Below, in pieces: positions 8,310-15,572 of a stretch of 64,000 bases of DNA. Position 1 is the first letter of the stretch; each line of letters begins with the position of its first letter. Source of the DNA: Profundibacter amoris (GTDB lineage Bacteria; Pseudomonadota; Alphaproteobacteria; Rhodobacterales; Rhodobacteraceae). Location of the stretch: contig NZ_CP032125.1 of the NCBI RefSeq assembly GCF_003544895.1, positions 1,192,001-1,256,000 on the forward strand, written 5' to 3'. Position numbers and translations under genes: made by a program. The notes beneath the pieces are model-generated. The model had not been told where the DNA came from. It did no database searches and was given only the letters and a program-made list of their open reading frames with translations.

Positions 8310-8856
8310 TGCTGTCAGCGCGTTGCAGGGCGTTTCTTCTGCCGGATATGTGGGTGTGCGGGAAATGGGCCTGCAAGGGATGATCACCCTGCGCGGTGAC
8401 CTGTCATTGGCCAAGATCGCCAAGGCGGTGAAATCGGCTGTGGGGGTGGATATGCCTGCGCAACGCGGGATCAACCTGAAGGATGGCAAGGGCGCGGCGT
8501 GGATGTCGCCGGATGAATTACTGTTGATGATGGCCTATCAGGATGCCGAAGCAACCGTGGCAAAACTGCAAAAGGCACTGGGCAACACCCATTCGCTGGT
8601 GGTCAATGTCTCGGACGCCCGCGCGGTGTTTACCCTGACGGGCGAGCGGGTGCGCGAAGTGGTGGCGAAACTGGCGCCGGTGGATATGGCCACCTTCACG
8701 ACGGGCGAAATCCGCCGCACGCGGCTGGCACAGGTGCCGGCGGCGTTTTGGATGTCGGGCGGGGACGAGATTACGCTGGTGGTGTTCCGCAGCGTGGCGC
8801 AATACGCGTTCGACCTGTTGACGACGGCCGCGGCCAAGGGCGGCGAGGTCTGGTAA
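8302..8856 (+). CDS. soxG: Sarcosine oxidase subunit gamma
   Basis: A 184-residue subunit that completes the soxBDAG operon. Visible family features are GLQGMITLRGDL, the segment RGINLKDGKGAAWMSPDELLLM and LVVNVSDARAVFTLTGERVREVVAKL, typical of SoxG, a degenerate GcvT-like fold. The ATG at 8302 overlaps the soxA stop and follows GGGGAGAAG; an in-frame start 39 bases upstream lies inside soxA and is not preferred. It converges with the outer-membrane protein at 8876, with only 19 bases between the stops and no obvious terminator. Confidence 0.94.
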   Translation: MSNAVSALQGVSSAGYVGVREMGLQGMITLRGDLSLAKIAKAVKSAVGVDMPAQRGINLKDGKGAAWMSPDELLLMMAYQDAEATVAKLQKALGNTHSLVVNVSDARAVFTLTGERVREVVAKLAPVDMATFTTGEIRRTRLAQVPAAFWMSGGDEITLVVFRSVAQYAFDLLTTAAAKGGEVW

Positions 8857-8875
8857 CCCGCCGCCGTTGTTTGCC

Positions 8876-9571
8876 TTATTGACCCAATATCAGATGATAA
8901 CCGATCCGGAATTCCGGTGTCAGGGTTGAAACAGACAGATTGCCGGCATCCACACCTCCAAGATTGGCTAAGGATATACTGCTTTTTCCGGTTTTCACGA
9001 CAACGGCACTGGCCGTCAATTGCCCCTGATTACCAACATCCCTGAGATACCTTAGCCCGACCATTCCATAGCCGCTGACGCCGCTTTTTGAACCATTAAC
9101 AACGGTGTCATCGGTTTGTATTTCCTGATAGGCTAATCCGCCACCAATCCCGAACTCGGCCCGCCAGTTCTGGCCCTGTTCCACAAGGCTCCACAGATTG
9201 GCGCCGATACGTCCGGTCTGGATGTTGGTTCGGTAGTGAAAAACGGGGTTGGGCAGCCCGGGAAAACTGGCCGAGACGACATCATAGTCATTGAGCCACG
9301 CCAGTTCGATTTCGGGGGTTATGGCGACACCTTTCCAATGCCATTTGTCCTGAATGCCGTAGGTCAGGGAAATGCCCTGATAGTCGGAATGAACTGTATC
9401 CTTGTTGCTGAACGCACCGGCGGTATTGAAACCGTCAAAGGCACTCATCGGTGCTCCGGTGATCAAATTCAGACCAATATACCGGTTTGTATCCTCTGCT
9501 TTGGCCGGTTGCAGGCCAAGGGTCAAACTGATCGCAGTGACTGTCGAGGAAAGTAGGGTGGTTTTTTTCAT
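8876..9571 (-). CDS. Exported outer-membrane beta-barrel-like protein
   Basis: A 231-residue protein with a clear signal peptide (MKKTTLLSSTVTAISLTLGL, cleavage probably after LQPAKA). The mature part alternates polar and hydrophobic residues with Gly and aromatic residues (YIGLNLITG, GISLTYGIQ, EIELAWLNDYDV, EFGIGGGLAYQE, YGMVGLRYLRDVG, TPEFRIGYHLILGQ), which suggests an eight-strand outer-membrane barrel ending in a beta signal. The ATG at 9571 follows AAGAGAA and begins the signal peptide; an upstream in-frame start is rejected. It sits at the edge of the small-secreted-protein array and is read away from it. No specific family named. Confidence 0.75.
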   Translation of the reverse strand: MKKTTLLSSTVTAISLTLGLQPAKAEDTNRYIGLNLITGAPMSAFDGFNTAGAFSNKDTVHSDYQGISLTYGIQDKWHWKGVAITPEIELAWLNDYDVVSASFPGLPNPVFHYRTNIQTGRIGANLWSLVEQGQNWRAEFGIGGGLAYQEIQTDDTVVNGSKSGVSGYGMVGLRYLRDVGNQGQLTASAVVVKTGKSSISLANLGGVDAGNLSVSTLTPEFRIGYHLILGQ

Positions 9572-9775
9572 AACGCTTCTCTTGGTGGTTATTGTTTCGG
9601 AAGTGCCTGAACAATGCAAAATAGTCATAATACAAAACATCGATTATGCCGTCCGGCAATAGATGTCAATTTATCGCATGGGATACCTTGCGACTATGAT
9701 TATGAAGGCTTTTTCTTGCCTTTACCGCCCGTTATTGGTGTGCAATAATTCCCACGGGTAACAATAGGTTTAGTT

Positions 9776-10189
9776 ATGAAATTAAATAAATGGTTTGATG
9801 GAATTCTAGTGGGTTCTGTAGTTGTTGCAAGCGCCGCCTCTGCAACGAATTATAAATGCGATATCAAGGTACGTGGTATCAATGGTGGCATATCGCCTGT
9901 TTTGGTTTTTTCGATCAATGATGATGAAACCGAAGCGATGGTTTATGATGCGTATGTACAGAAAGTGTACGATAGACCAATCGAAGCAAAAATCGTTGTG
10001 GCAAATGCCAAACGGTATACCCTTAAATGGTCTGTCGCCATTAAATCGGATTCGGATGGGCAAACATTGCCGCGGATTGACTATCGGGCCACCTATGTAA
10101 AACGGACACACAAATTATCAATTACGGGTTTCCCGATTGGTTATGACAACCAGTTCACTGGAACGGGAAAGTGTGCCGTGACGAAATAA
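9776..10189 (+). CDS. Small exported two-cysteine protein, array member 1
   Basis: A 137-residue protein with a signal peptide (to about SAASA, residue 23) and a mature part with two conserved cysteines: YKCDI just after cleavage and TGKCAVTK at the C-terminus, likely one disulfide in the periplasm. Shared family blocks are SPVLVFSI, VVANAKRYTLKW, YRATYVKRTH and GFPIGYDNQ. First of five related genes between 9.7 and 13.2 kb. Its upstream sequence (TTTACCGCCCGTTATTGGTG, 9721-9740) is nearly repeated before member 2, showing a duplication that included the promoter. No known family recognised. Confidence 0.78.
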   Translation: MKLNKWFDGILVGSVVVASAASATNYKCDIKVRGINGGISPVLVFSINDDETEAMVYDAYVQKVYDRPIEAKIVVANAKRYTLKWSVAIKSDSDGQTLPRIDYRATYVKRTHKLSITGFPIGYDNQFTGTGKCAVTK

Positions 10190-10306
10190 TACCGAAGCAT
10201 GCGGCGAATTAGGGGGGGGGCGGTTTGATAGCCGATACCGTATCAGCCGTTTCTTTGTTCTGGTATTCACGATCAACTGACAGGAACCATTTCTCGAGGC
10301 GGTGAC

Positions 10307-10975
10307 ATGCTTAAGTTTTTAAATGGTGGATACGGTTTGGCCAAAACCTTCTGGATAGGGGTTTTTGGCGTTGGAATCGTTTTTAAGATTGCTTTTAAGT
10401 TTATTACCAAAGGGTATCTTGCTGCCAGAAACGATCTGGATATTGCCCGGGTGGAAATGTTCCACCATGTCTTGCTGATCCTGCTTTGCATTTATGTGTT
10501 GCTTATGGTGCGAGCAATGATCAAAGCCGGATTCAATGATCGGCGTCCCGGCGTATGGGGCTGGATGGGAATTGGCCTGACAATATTTGCAGCTGCGCTT
10601 AATATTAATATCGCCTCCAAGACATTTTTCCCATCACGCGCAACATCAAGAGTCATGTTGGAGATTGGAATGCGTCAGCTAAATACGCAATTGCCCCAAG
10701 ATATGGGGAACGGGATGACTATGATAAGGGCAGAGATTTCGGGCGACGATGTGATCTATTACATCGATGCCGAAGGTGAAATTGATGCTGTTGTCACCAA
10801 CATCATGGAGAAGTCTTTGCTTGATATGCCGGTAGGGCAAAAGGCTTGCACGGCTTTACAAGGGAGCTTCAAGGGCGGGATCAATAGCATCATTTATGAC
10901 TTCTCCTTTGATAATGGGAATGCCCAGCAAGTAATTAAGGGCGCAGATTGTCTGGCCTGGCTGGCACAGCAATAG
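10307..10975 (+). CDS. Unfamiliar membrane protein inside the array
   Basis: A 222-residue protein starting after GAGGCGGTGAC. The first 110 residues hold about three membrane segments (FWIGVFGVGIVFKIAFKF; VLLILLCIYVLLMVRAMI; MGIGLTIFAAALNINIAS). The last 110 form a soluble domain with strands such as EISGDDVIYYIDAEGEIDAV and two cysteines (KACTAL, ADCLAW), probably periplasmic; the KAC...DC pattern could give a disulfide. I do not recognise the family. It sits between array members 1 and 2, in the same orientation and similarly AT-richer DNA, so a shared role is possible but unproven. Confidence 0.75.
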   Translation: MLKFLNGGYGLAKTFWIGVFGVGIVFKIAFKFITKGYLAARNDLDIARVEMFHHVLLILLCIYVLLMVRAMIKAGFNDRRPGVWGWMGIGLTIFAAALNINIASKTFFPSRATSRVMLEIGMRQLNTQLPQDMGNGMTMIRAEISGDDVIYYIDAEGEIDAVVTNIMEKSLLDMPVGQKACTALQGSFKGGINSIIYDFSFDNGNAQQVIKGADCLAWLAQQ

Positions 10976-11082
10976 AATGACACAAGCACAGGGAACGTTG
11001 CGATGTTCGCAGGATGTGGAAGCGACTTTACCGCCCGTTATCGGTGTGCAATGATCCCTATCTGGTAACATTAGGTTTAGTG

Positions 11083-11496
11083 ATGAAATTTAGAAAATGG
11101 TTCACCGGCGTTTTGATGGGATAGGTTGTTGTTGCAAGTGCCGCTTCGGCGACAACATATAAATGCAACATCCGTCCGAACAGTCTTTACCGGGGTGTAT
11201 CACCGGTTTTGGTTTTTTCGATTGATGAAGAAAAGAATGAATCCCTGGTTTATGATGTGTTCATCAAAGCCGAGTTTGACAAGCCGATCGCGGCGGAAAT
11301 CGTTGTTGCAAATGATAAGCGCTACACAATTAGATGGACGGTCAACATACCGATAGAAGATAGCGAAAAAACAAAAGCGCGGGTTGATCACAGGGCAACT
11401 TATATCAGAAGAACGCATCGGATATATGTAAGAGGCTTTCCAAAAGGGTTTGATGTGGAACTCGGGGGATCCGGTAAATGCGTTGTGACGAAATAA
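11083..11496 (+). pseudogene. Array member 2, signal peptide interrupted by TAG
   Basis: Exactly the length of member 1 (138 codons) and collinear with it, but codon 14 is TAG (11122-11124) where member 1 has TCT (Ser): GVLMG-stop-VVVASAASA against GILVGSVVVASAASA. The rest of the frame is intact, including YKCNI, SPVLVFSIDEE, VVANDKRYTIRW, HRATYIRRTH and GSGKCVVTK. The upstream sequence is also duplicated. A later ATG (11209) would make a protein without a signal peptide and without the first cysteine. Recent inactivation, amber readthrough or a sequencing error would all fit. Confidence 0.7.
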
Positions 11497-11613
11497 TGCA
11501 ACTTAAGGGTGGGATGTCGGTCACAACTTACTGTGTAACTGTTAAAGGTTCTCCATCAGTTTGCCCATTATACACATTTGGAGAATTTTAATTGGTGTTA
11601 AGAGAAAGGTTAC

Positions 11614-12036
11614 GTGATGAAGATAATCAACTTGTTTTCTGCTGTGCTGGCCGGAACAATATTTTCAAGCAGTATTGCACTGGCCCAAGTTTATGTTTGC
11701 GATATTACAAGCATTAAACGTGGTGGCGGGATTGCTTCTGTAATTGTGTTTTCAGTTAATAGGGACGAGACGGAAATTACGGTTTATGACGGGTACATAA
11801 AAAAGTATTATGACAGGCCGATCGAGGCTGAAATATCGGTTGCAAATCCCAAACGCTATACCTTCAAATGGGAAGTGAAGATGAGCGGAAATACAAATGT
11901 ATTTGGTCAAGACCTGCCTGGTATTCGGTATCGCGCCACGTATTTACGCGCCAAGCATACGATACGTGTCAGGGGATTTCCTATCGGCTATGACAATCAG
12001 TACAGCGGTTCCGGCATATGCCGGATTGAAAAATAG
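11614..12036 (+). CDS. Small exported two-cysteine protein, array member 3
   Basis: A 140-residue paralogue of member 1: signal peptide ending near IALAQ, then VYVCDI, SVIVFSVNRDETEITVYDGY, DRPIEAEISVANPKRYTFKW, YRATYLRAKHTIRVRGFPIG and GSGICRIEK. The two-cysteine pattern is kept. The start has two ATG codons in a row (11614, 11617) after AAAGG. It is closer to members 1 and 2 than to 4 and 5. Function unknown; export to the periplasm or beyond is inferred from the signal peptide. Confidence 0.78.
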   Translation: MMKIINLFSAVLAGTIFSSSIALAQVYVCDITSIKRGGGIASVIVFSVNRDETEITVYDGYIKKYYDRPIEAEISVANPKRYTFKWEVKMSGNTNVFGQDLPGIRYRATYLRAKHTIRVRGFPIGYDNQYSGSGICRIEK

Positions 12037-12143
12037 ATCAGTCACATTTGTTCAAGCTTGTGTGCTGTTCCCTAAAAAATTCTTTTAGGAATTATTATAT
12101 TGGACGAAGTTGGTTCCACATCTTTGAAAGAAGGGAAAATCGA

Positions 12144-12662
12144 ATGAAGGTCGTTTCAATAATCGCTGCACTGATTGTCGGGGTCGCTGTGTCCAGCCCT
12201 GCCAGTGCCAAAATATATACCTGCAATGTTACGCCGGATAATTCCCGCCATTTCATCCCGCGCACTTTGTTGATGAATATCGATGACAGCAGCGGAAATA
12301 TTCTGATCTATGACGATCTGGTTAAGAAAGTTATGGGCCAGCCAATCCATGGCAAACTATCTGCTGAAACCGGAAAGCGGATAACGGTGAAATGGACATT
12401 GCATCAGGTGCATGACGATTACGGCGAAAGCAGCGCGCGTTTCTTTTTCCGTGCATCCTATTACAAAAACAACGGCAAGCTGATCATGTCATCGAACCCT
12501 GGTGGATGGGACAATATGTTTGGCGGGCGGGGGCGGTGTACTGTCACATCGGATGCAACATGGTCGAATGTGGTGGCAAATACACCGGTCCAGACGTTTA
12601 GCGCCCGTGGCAAGGAGCGCTTCTTTATGGCTGGTGAGGGTAATGACTGGGTATGGCCGTAA
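12144..12662 (+). CDS. Small exported two-cysteine protein, array member 4 with C-terminal extension
   Basis: A 172-residue, more divergent paralogue. It has a signal peptide (MKVVSIIAALIVGVAVSSPA), then IYTCNV, KRITVKWTLHQV, FFRASYYKNNGK, PGGWDNMFGGRGRCTVTS. After the second cysteine it carries about 34 extra residues with several aromatic residues, ending EGNDWVWP. The ATG at 12144 follows AGAAGGG and begins the signal peptide; an in-frame start 96 bases upstream is rejected. The extension is unique to this member in the window. Confidence 0.75.
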   Translation: MKVVSIIAALIVGVAVSSPASAKIYTCNVTPDNSRHFIPRTLLMNIDDSSGNILIYDDLVKKVMGQPIHGKLSAETGKRITVKWTLHQVHDDYGESSARFFFRASYYKNNGKLIMSSNPGGWDNMFGGRGRCTVTSDATWSNVVANTPVQTFSARGKERFFMAGEGNDWVWP

Positions 12663-12698
12663 GCAGGTTATATTTCGGGGGTTGAAAAGGGACAGGTT

Positions 12699-13178
12699 TT
12701 GAAAAAGAAAATGATTATTGGCGTCTTGGCTGCGGCTTTGTTGGCCGGCAGTGCCAATGCCGAGACCTATGAGTGCAAAGTAAAAGCTCGCGGACCTGAC
12801 TTCGGTTGGATATCCAAAACATTGGTGTTTCACATTCCGTTCCGGTTTAGCAAAACGACCGTGGAAAACACCCTTATCAAAGCCACAGGGCAAACAACGG
12901 TGCACGCTGATTTGTCTATGTATAGTAAAAAACGAATTACTCTCAGTTGGGTGCTAAAAGGTGTCCTTGGACGAAATGGCGAGAATTTAGGGAAATTTAC
13001 CTATAGGGCGACCACCTCTGTGAAGGGGTTGAAAAATGACCGCCATCAAACCATTCCGCGCTGGATGTACCGTTTGACGATCCTGAAAGCACGGGGAAAC
13101 AAGGCCATCGTCAGTGCCCAGGCCGCCGGTTATTTCGGGTCATTGGGCGCTTCCGGTAAATGCAGGGTCAGCAAGTAA
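12699..13178 (+). CDS. Small exported two-cysteine protein, array member 5
   Basis: A 159-residue paralogue, most distant from member 1: signal peptide MKKKMIIGVLAAALLAGSAN, then YECKVKARGPDFGWISKTLV, KKRITLSWVLKG, TYRATTSVKG and GASGKCRVSK. It contains an extra basic insertion (KNDRHQTIPRWMYR) before the C-terminal part. The start is taken as TTG at 12699, which gives the usual lysine-rich n-region and follows GGGACAGG; an ATG at 12711 would lose that region. Last gene of the array. Confidence 0.73.
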   Translation: MKKKMIIGVLAAALLAGSANAETYECKVKARGPDFGWISKTLVFHIPFRFSKTTVENTLIKATGQTTVHADLSMYSKKRITLSWVLKGVLGRNGENLGKFTYRATTSVKGLKNDRHQTIPRWMYRLTILKARGNKAIVSAQAAGYFGSLGASGKCRVSK

Positions 13179-13214
13179 GCGGTTCTGTCGCATTGTATGA
13201 TACAGGGAAATCCC

Positions 13215-13245
13215 TTGACCTTCCCCCCTTGGGCGCTGCATCTAT
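13215..13245 (+). promoter_or_regulatory. Probable sodB promoter
   Basis: TTGACC at 13215-13220, an 18-base C-rich then G-rich spacer, and CATCTAT at 13239-13245, about 40 bases before the sodB start. The slightly long spacer with TTGACCTTCCCCCC is reminiscent of MerR-family promoters, but no clear dyad was found. Assigned by position and sequence only. Confidence 0.45.
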
Positions 13246-13283
13246 CAGCATAGATTTTCACGCGAACAATCAAGGGGGCTAAT

Positions 13284-13892
13284 ATGTCTTTTACACTTCC
13301 CGATCTACCCTATGCACATGATGCGCTGGCCGATGCCGGCATGTCCAAAGAAACGATGGAATACCACCACGACCTGCACCACAAGGCCTATGTCGACAAC
13401 GGCAACAAGCTGATTGCCGGCACCGAGTGGGAAGGCAAATCGCTGGAAGACATCATCACCGGCACCTATGACGCCGGTGCGGTTGCGCAGAACGGTATCT
13501 TCAACAACGCGTCCCAACACTGGAACCACACCCAGTTCTGGGAAATGATGGGGCCGAACTCCGGTGCCATGCCCGGCGAGCTGGAAAGCCGCATCAAGGA
13601 TGCCTTTGGCACGGTCGATGAATTCAAATCGCAGTTTGCCGCTGCGGGTGCGGGCCAGTTCGGCTCGGGCTGGTGCTGGCTGGTGGTGGATACTGACGGC
13701 ACGCTGAAGGTGACAAAAACCGAAAACGGTGTGAACCCGCTTTGTTTCGGGCAAACCGCGTTGCTGGGTTGTGATGTTTGGGAACATTCCTACTATATCG
13801 ATTTCCGCAACAAGCGGCCGGTTTACCTGTCCAATTTCCTGGACAAGCTGGTGAACTGGGAAAACGTGGCCGAACGTCTGGCCAACGCCTAG
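13284..13892 (+). CDS. sodB: Superoxide dismutase (Fe type)
   Basis: A 202-residue cytosolic Fe/Mn-family superoxide dismutase that converts superoxide to hydrogen peroxide and oxygen. Metal ligands are visible in EYHHDLHHKAYVD (near residue 29), the middle helix QHWNHTQFW, and CDVWEHSYYIDFRNKRP (Asp and His). The NASQHWNHTQFW pattern with Gln at this helix position fits the Fe type better than the Mn type, which uses GGH. GGGGGC precedes the ATG. It is followed by two hairpins, the second a good terminator. Confidence 0.95.
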   Translation: MSFTLPDLPYAHDALADAGMSKETMEYHHDLHHKAYVDNGNKLIAGTEWEGKSLEDIITGTYDAGAVAQNGIFNNASQHWNHTQFWEMMGPNSGAMPGELESRIKDAFGTVDEFKSQFAAAGAGQFGSGWCWLVVDTDGTLKVTKTENGVNPLCFGQTALLGCDVWEHSYYIDFRNKRPVYLSNFLDKLVNWENVAERLANA

Positions 13893-13980
13893 GGTATTGC
13901 GGGAGGGCTTCTTGCCCTCCCGCCTCGGTCGCGATAGCCACGGCAGCCGCGGCTTTCGGCAACAAGTTTGCTGGCTGGTG

Positions 13981-14003
13981 CCCCTGCAATGCAGGGGTGT
14001 TTT
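13981..14003 (+). terminator. Rho-independent terminator after sodB
   Basis: CCCCTGCAATGCAGGGG (13981-13997) followed by TGTTTT. A second inverted repeat, GGGAGGGCTTCTTGCCCTCC (13901-13920, arms extended by one C), lies just after the sodB stop but has no T-tract. Confidence 0.6.
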
Positions 14004-14018
14004 CATTTGGAGCCGCCG

Positions 14019-14963
14019 ATGACGCGCACACAACAAGGTATTGCCGCAATGATCGCGGCCTGCGTCCTGTGGGGCCTGTCGCCGCTCTATTACAAGGCGC
14101 TGTCGCATGTGCCCCCGCTGGAAGTGCTGTCGCACCGCACCCTGTGGTCGCTGGTGTTCTTTGGCATCGTGCTGGCGGTGCAGGGGCGGCTGGGGGAAAT
14201 CGGTGTGATTTTCCGTGCGCGGGGATTGTTGGCGGTGATGCTGGCCTCGTCCCTGCTGATCGCGGTGAACTGGGGCATCTTTATCTGGGCCATTCAGGTT
14301 GGCCGCACGGTCGAGGCCAGCCTTGGCTATTACATCTACCCGCTGATCTCGGTCCTGCTGGGGGCCGTGCTGTTTCGCGAACGGCTGGACCGGGTGCAAA
14401 TCCTGTCGGTAGCACTGGCGACCGGCGCGGTGGGCCTGCTGACATGGGGGCTGGGCGTGACGCCATGGATATCGCTGTCGCTGGCGATCAGTTTTGTCGC
14501 TTACGGGGTGATCAAGAAACAGGTGCCGGTGGGGCCGGTGGTGTCGGTCACCACCGAAGTGCTGTTGTTGCTGCCGCTGGCGCTGGTCTGGCTATGGGGC
14601 ATCCATATGCAGGGCTGGAGCGGTTTTGACGGGCGTAATGTTGCGGCCTTTGGCGATGGTTGGTTCAACACCGTTATGCTGATGGGGCTGGGGCTGATCA
14701 CCGCCTTGCCGCTGATCCTGTTTTCCTATGCCACCAAACGGCTGGGCTTTGCCACCCAAGGGTTGCTGTTCTACCTGAACCCGACCCTGCAATTCATCGT
14801 CGCTGTTGTCGCCTTTGGCGAAGCGGTCAGCCGCTGGCATATGATTGCCTTCCCGCTGATCTGGCTGGCGCTGGCGATCTATTCGTTGAATGCGCTGCGT
14901 CAGGAAAGGGCGTTGCGCAGGGCCTCGCGCAGGGCCGGCACCGTATCGGCCACGGCGAAATAG
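14019..14963 (+). CDS. rarD: RarD-type EamA/DMT-family transporter
   Basis: A 314-residue inner-membrane protein with about ten hydrophobic segments in two EamA repeats. The start TQQGIAAMIAACVLWGLSPLYYKAL and the segment HRTLWSLVFFGIVLAVQGRL are characteristic of RarD. GYYIYPLISVLLGAVLFRERL and GLLFYLNPTLQFIVAVVAFGE are the conserved ends of repeats one and two. The substrate is unknown. The ATG at 14019 is chosen because the membrane topology starts there; an in-frame start 51 bases upstream lies in the sodB terminator. Its 3' end overlaps the convergent LOG gene by 64 bases, so the C-terminal basic tail (RRASRRAGTVSATAK) is read from DNA coding on both strands. Confidence 0.9.
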   Translation: MTRTQQGIAAMIAACVLWGLSPLYYKALSHVPPLEVLSHRTLWSLVFFGIVLAVQGRLGEIGVIFRARGLLAVMLASSLLIAVNWGIFIWAIQVGRTVEASLGYYIYPLISVLLGAVLFRERLDRVQILSVALATGAVGLLTWGLGVTPWISLSLAISFVAYGVIKKQVPVGPVVSVTTEVLLLLPLALVWLWGIHMQGWSGFDGRNVAAFGDGWFNTVMLMGLGLITALPLILFSYATKRLGFATQGLLFYLNPTLQFIVAVVAFGEAVSRWHMIAFPLIWLALAIYSLNALRQERALRRASRRAGTVSATAK

Positions 14964-15469
14964 TCACGCAGGCTGGCATCGGCGAACCCCTGTTCGATCA
15001 CATGGTCCAGCAGCACCAGCAGGGGTTGCCAATAACCATCCACATTCAACAGATAGATCGGTTTTTCGTGCAGGCCCAGTTGGCGCCATGTCAGAACCTC
15101 GAACATCTCGTCCAGTGACCCCGCCCCGCCGGGCAGCACCACAATGGCGTCCGAATTCATATACATCACCTTTTTACGCTCGTGCATGTTTTCGGTGACG
15201 ATGAATTGCGACAGATCCCGCTTGCCCACCTCTCGCCGCAGCAAATGTTCGGGGATCACACCAAAGGTTTCGCCCCCTGCCGCCTGTGCCCCTTTGGCCA
15301 CGGCCCCCATCAACCCGACATCCCCCGCGCCGTAAACCAGCCGCCAGCCCTGATTGGCCAATGTCTGGCCCAGTTCGGTTGCAGCGGCCTTAAAGGCAGG
15401 GTTGGTGCCAAAGCGGGATCCGCAATAGACGCAAACGGACAGGCGGGCAGGGGATGCGGGAACAGGCAT
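14900..15469 (-). CDS. LOG-family (TIGR00730) nucleoside monophosphate phosphoribohydrolase
   Basis: A 189-residue Rossmann-fold protein of the LOG family, whose members release bases from (cytokinin) nucleoside 5'-monophosphates. The signature PGGAGSLDEMFEVLTWRQ near residue 113 and the upstream MHERKKVMY carry the active-site Arg and Glu residues. VCVYCGSRFG and LVYGAGDVGLMGAVA are the conserved early motifs. Full length. Old annotations call these lysine decarboxylases, which is not supported. The natural substrate in bacteria is often unclear. Confidence 0.93.
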   Translation of the reverse strand: MPVPASPARLSVCVYCGSRFGTNPAFKAAATELGQTLANQGWRLVYGAGDVGLMGAVAKGAQAAGGETFGVIPEHLLRREVGKRDLSQFIVTENMHERKKVMYMNSDAIVVLPGGAGSLDEMFEVLTWRQLGLHEKPIYLLNVDGYWQPLLVLLDHVIEQGFADASLRDYFAVADTVPALREALRNALS

Positions 15470-15572
15470 GTGACAAAATTCCTTGAAAACGGCTTTTGAC
15501 CGCTGATACCGCTGTTGCTATGGTCGTGCAAGCGCGGGGCCGCTGGGGGCCGTGCCAATAGGGAAGAATAAG

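Noticed and set aside
13305-14399. 364-codon leftward frame over sodB and rarD
   Set aside because: Crosses two genes and a terminator on the other strand; Gln/His/Arg-rich shadow.
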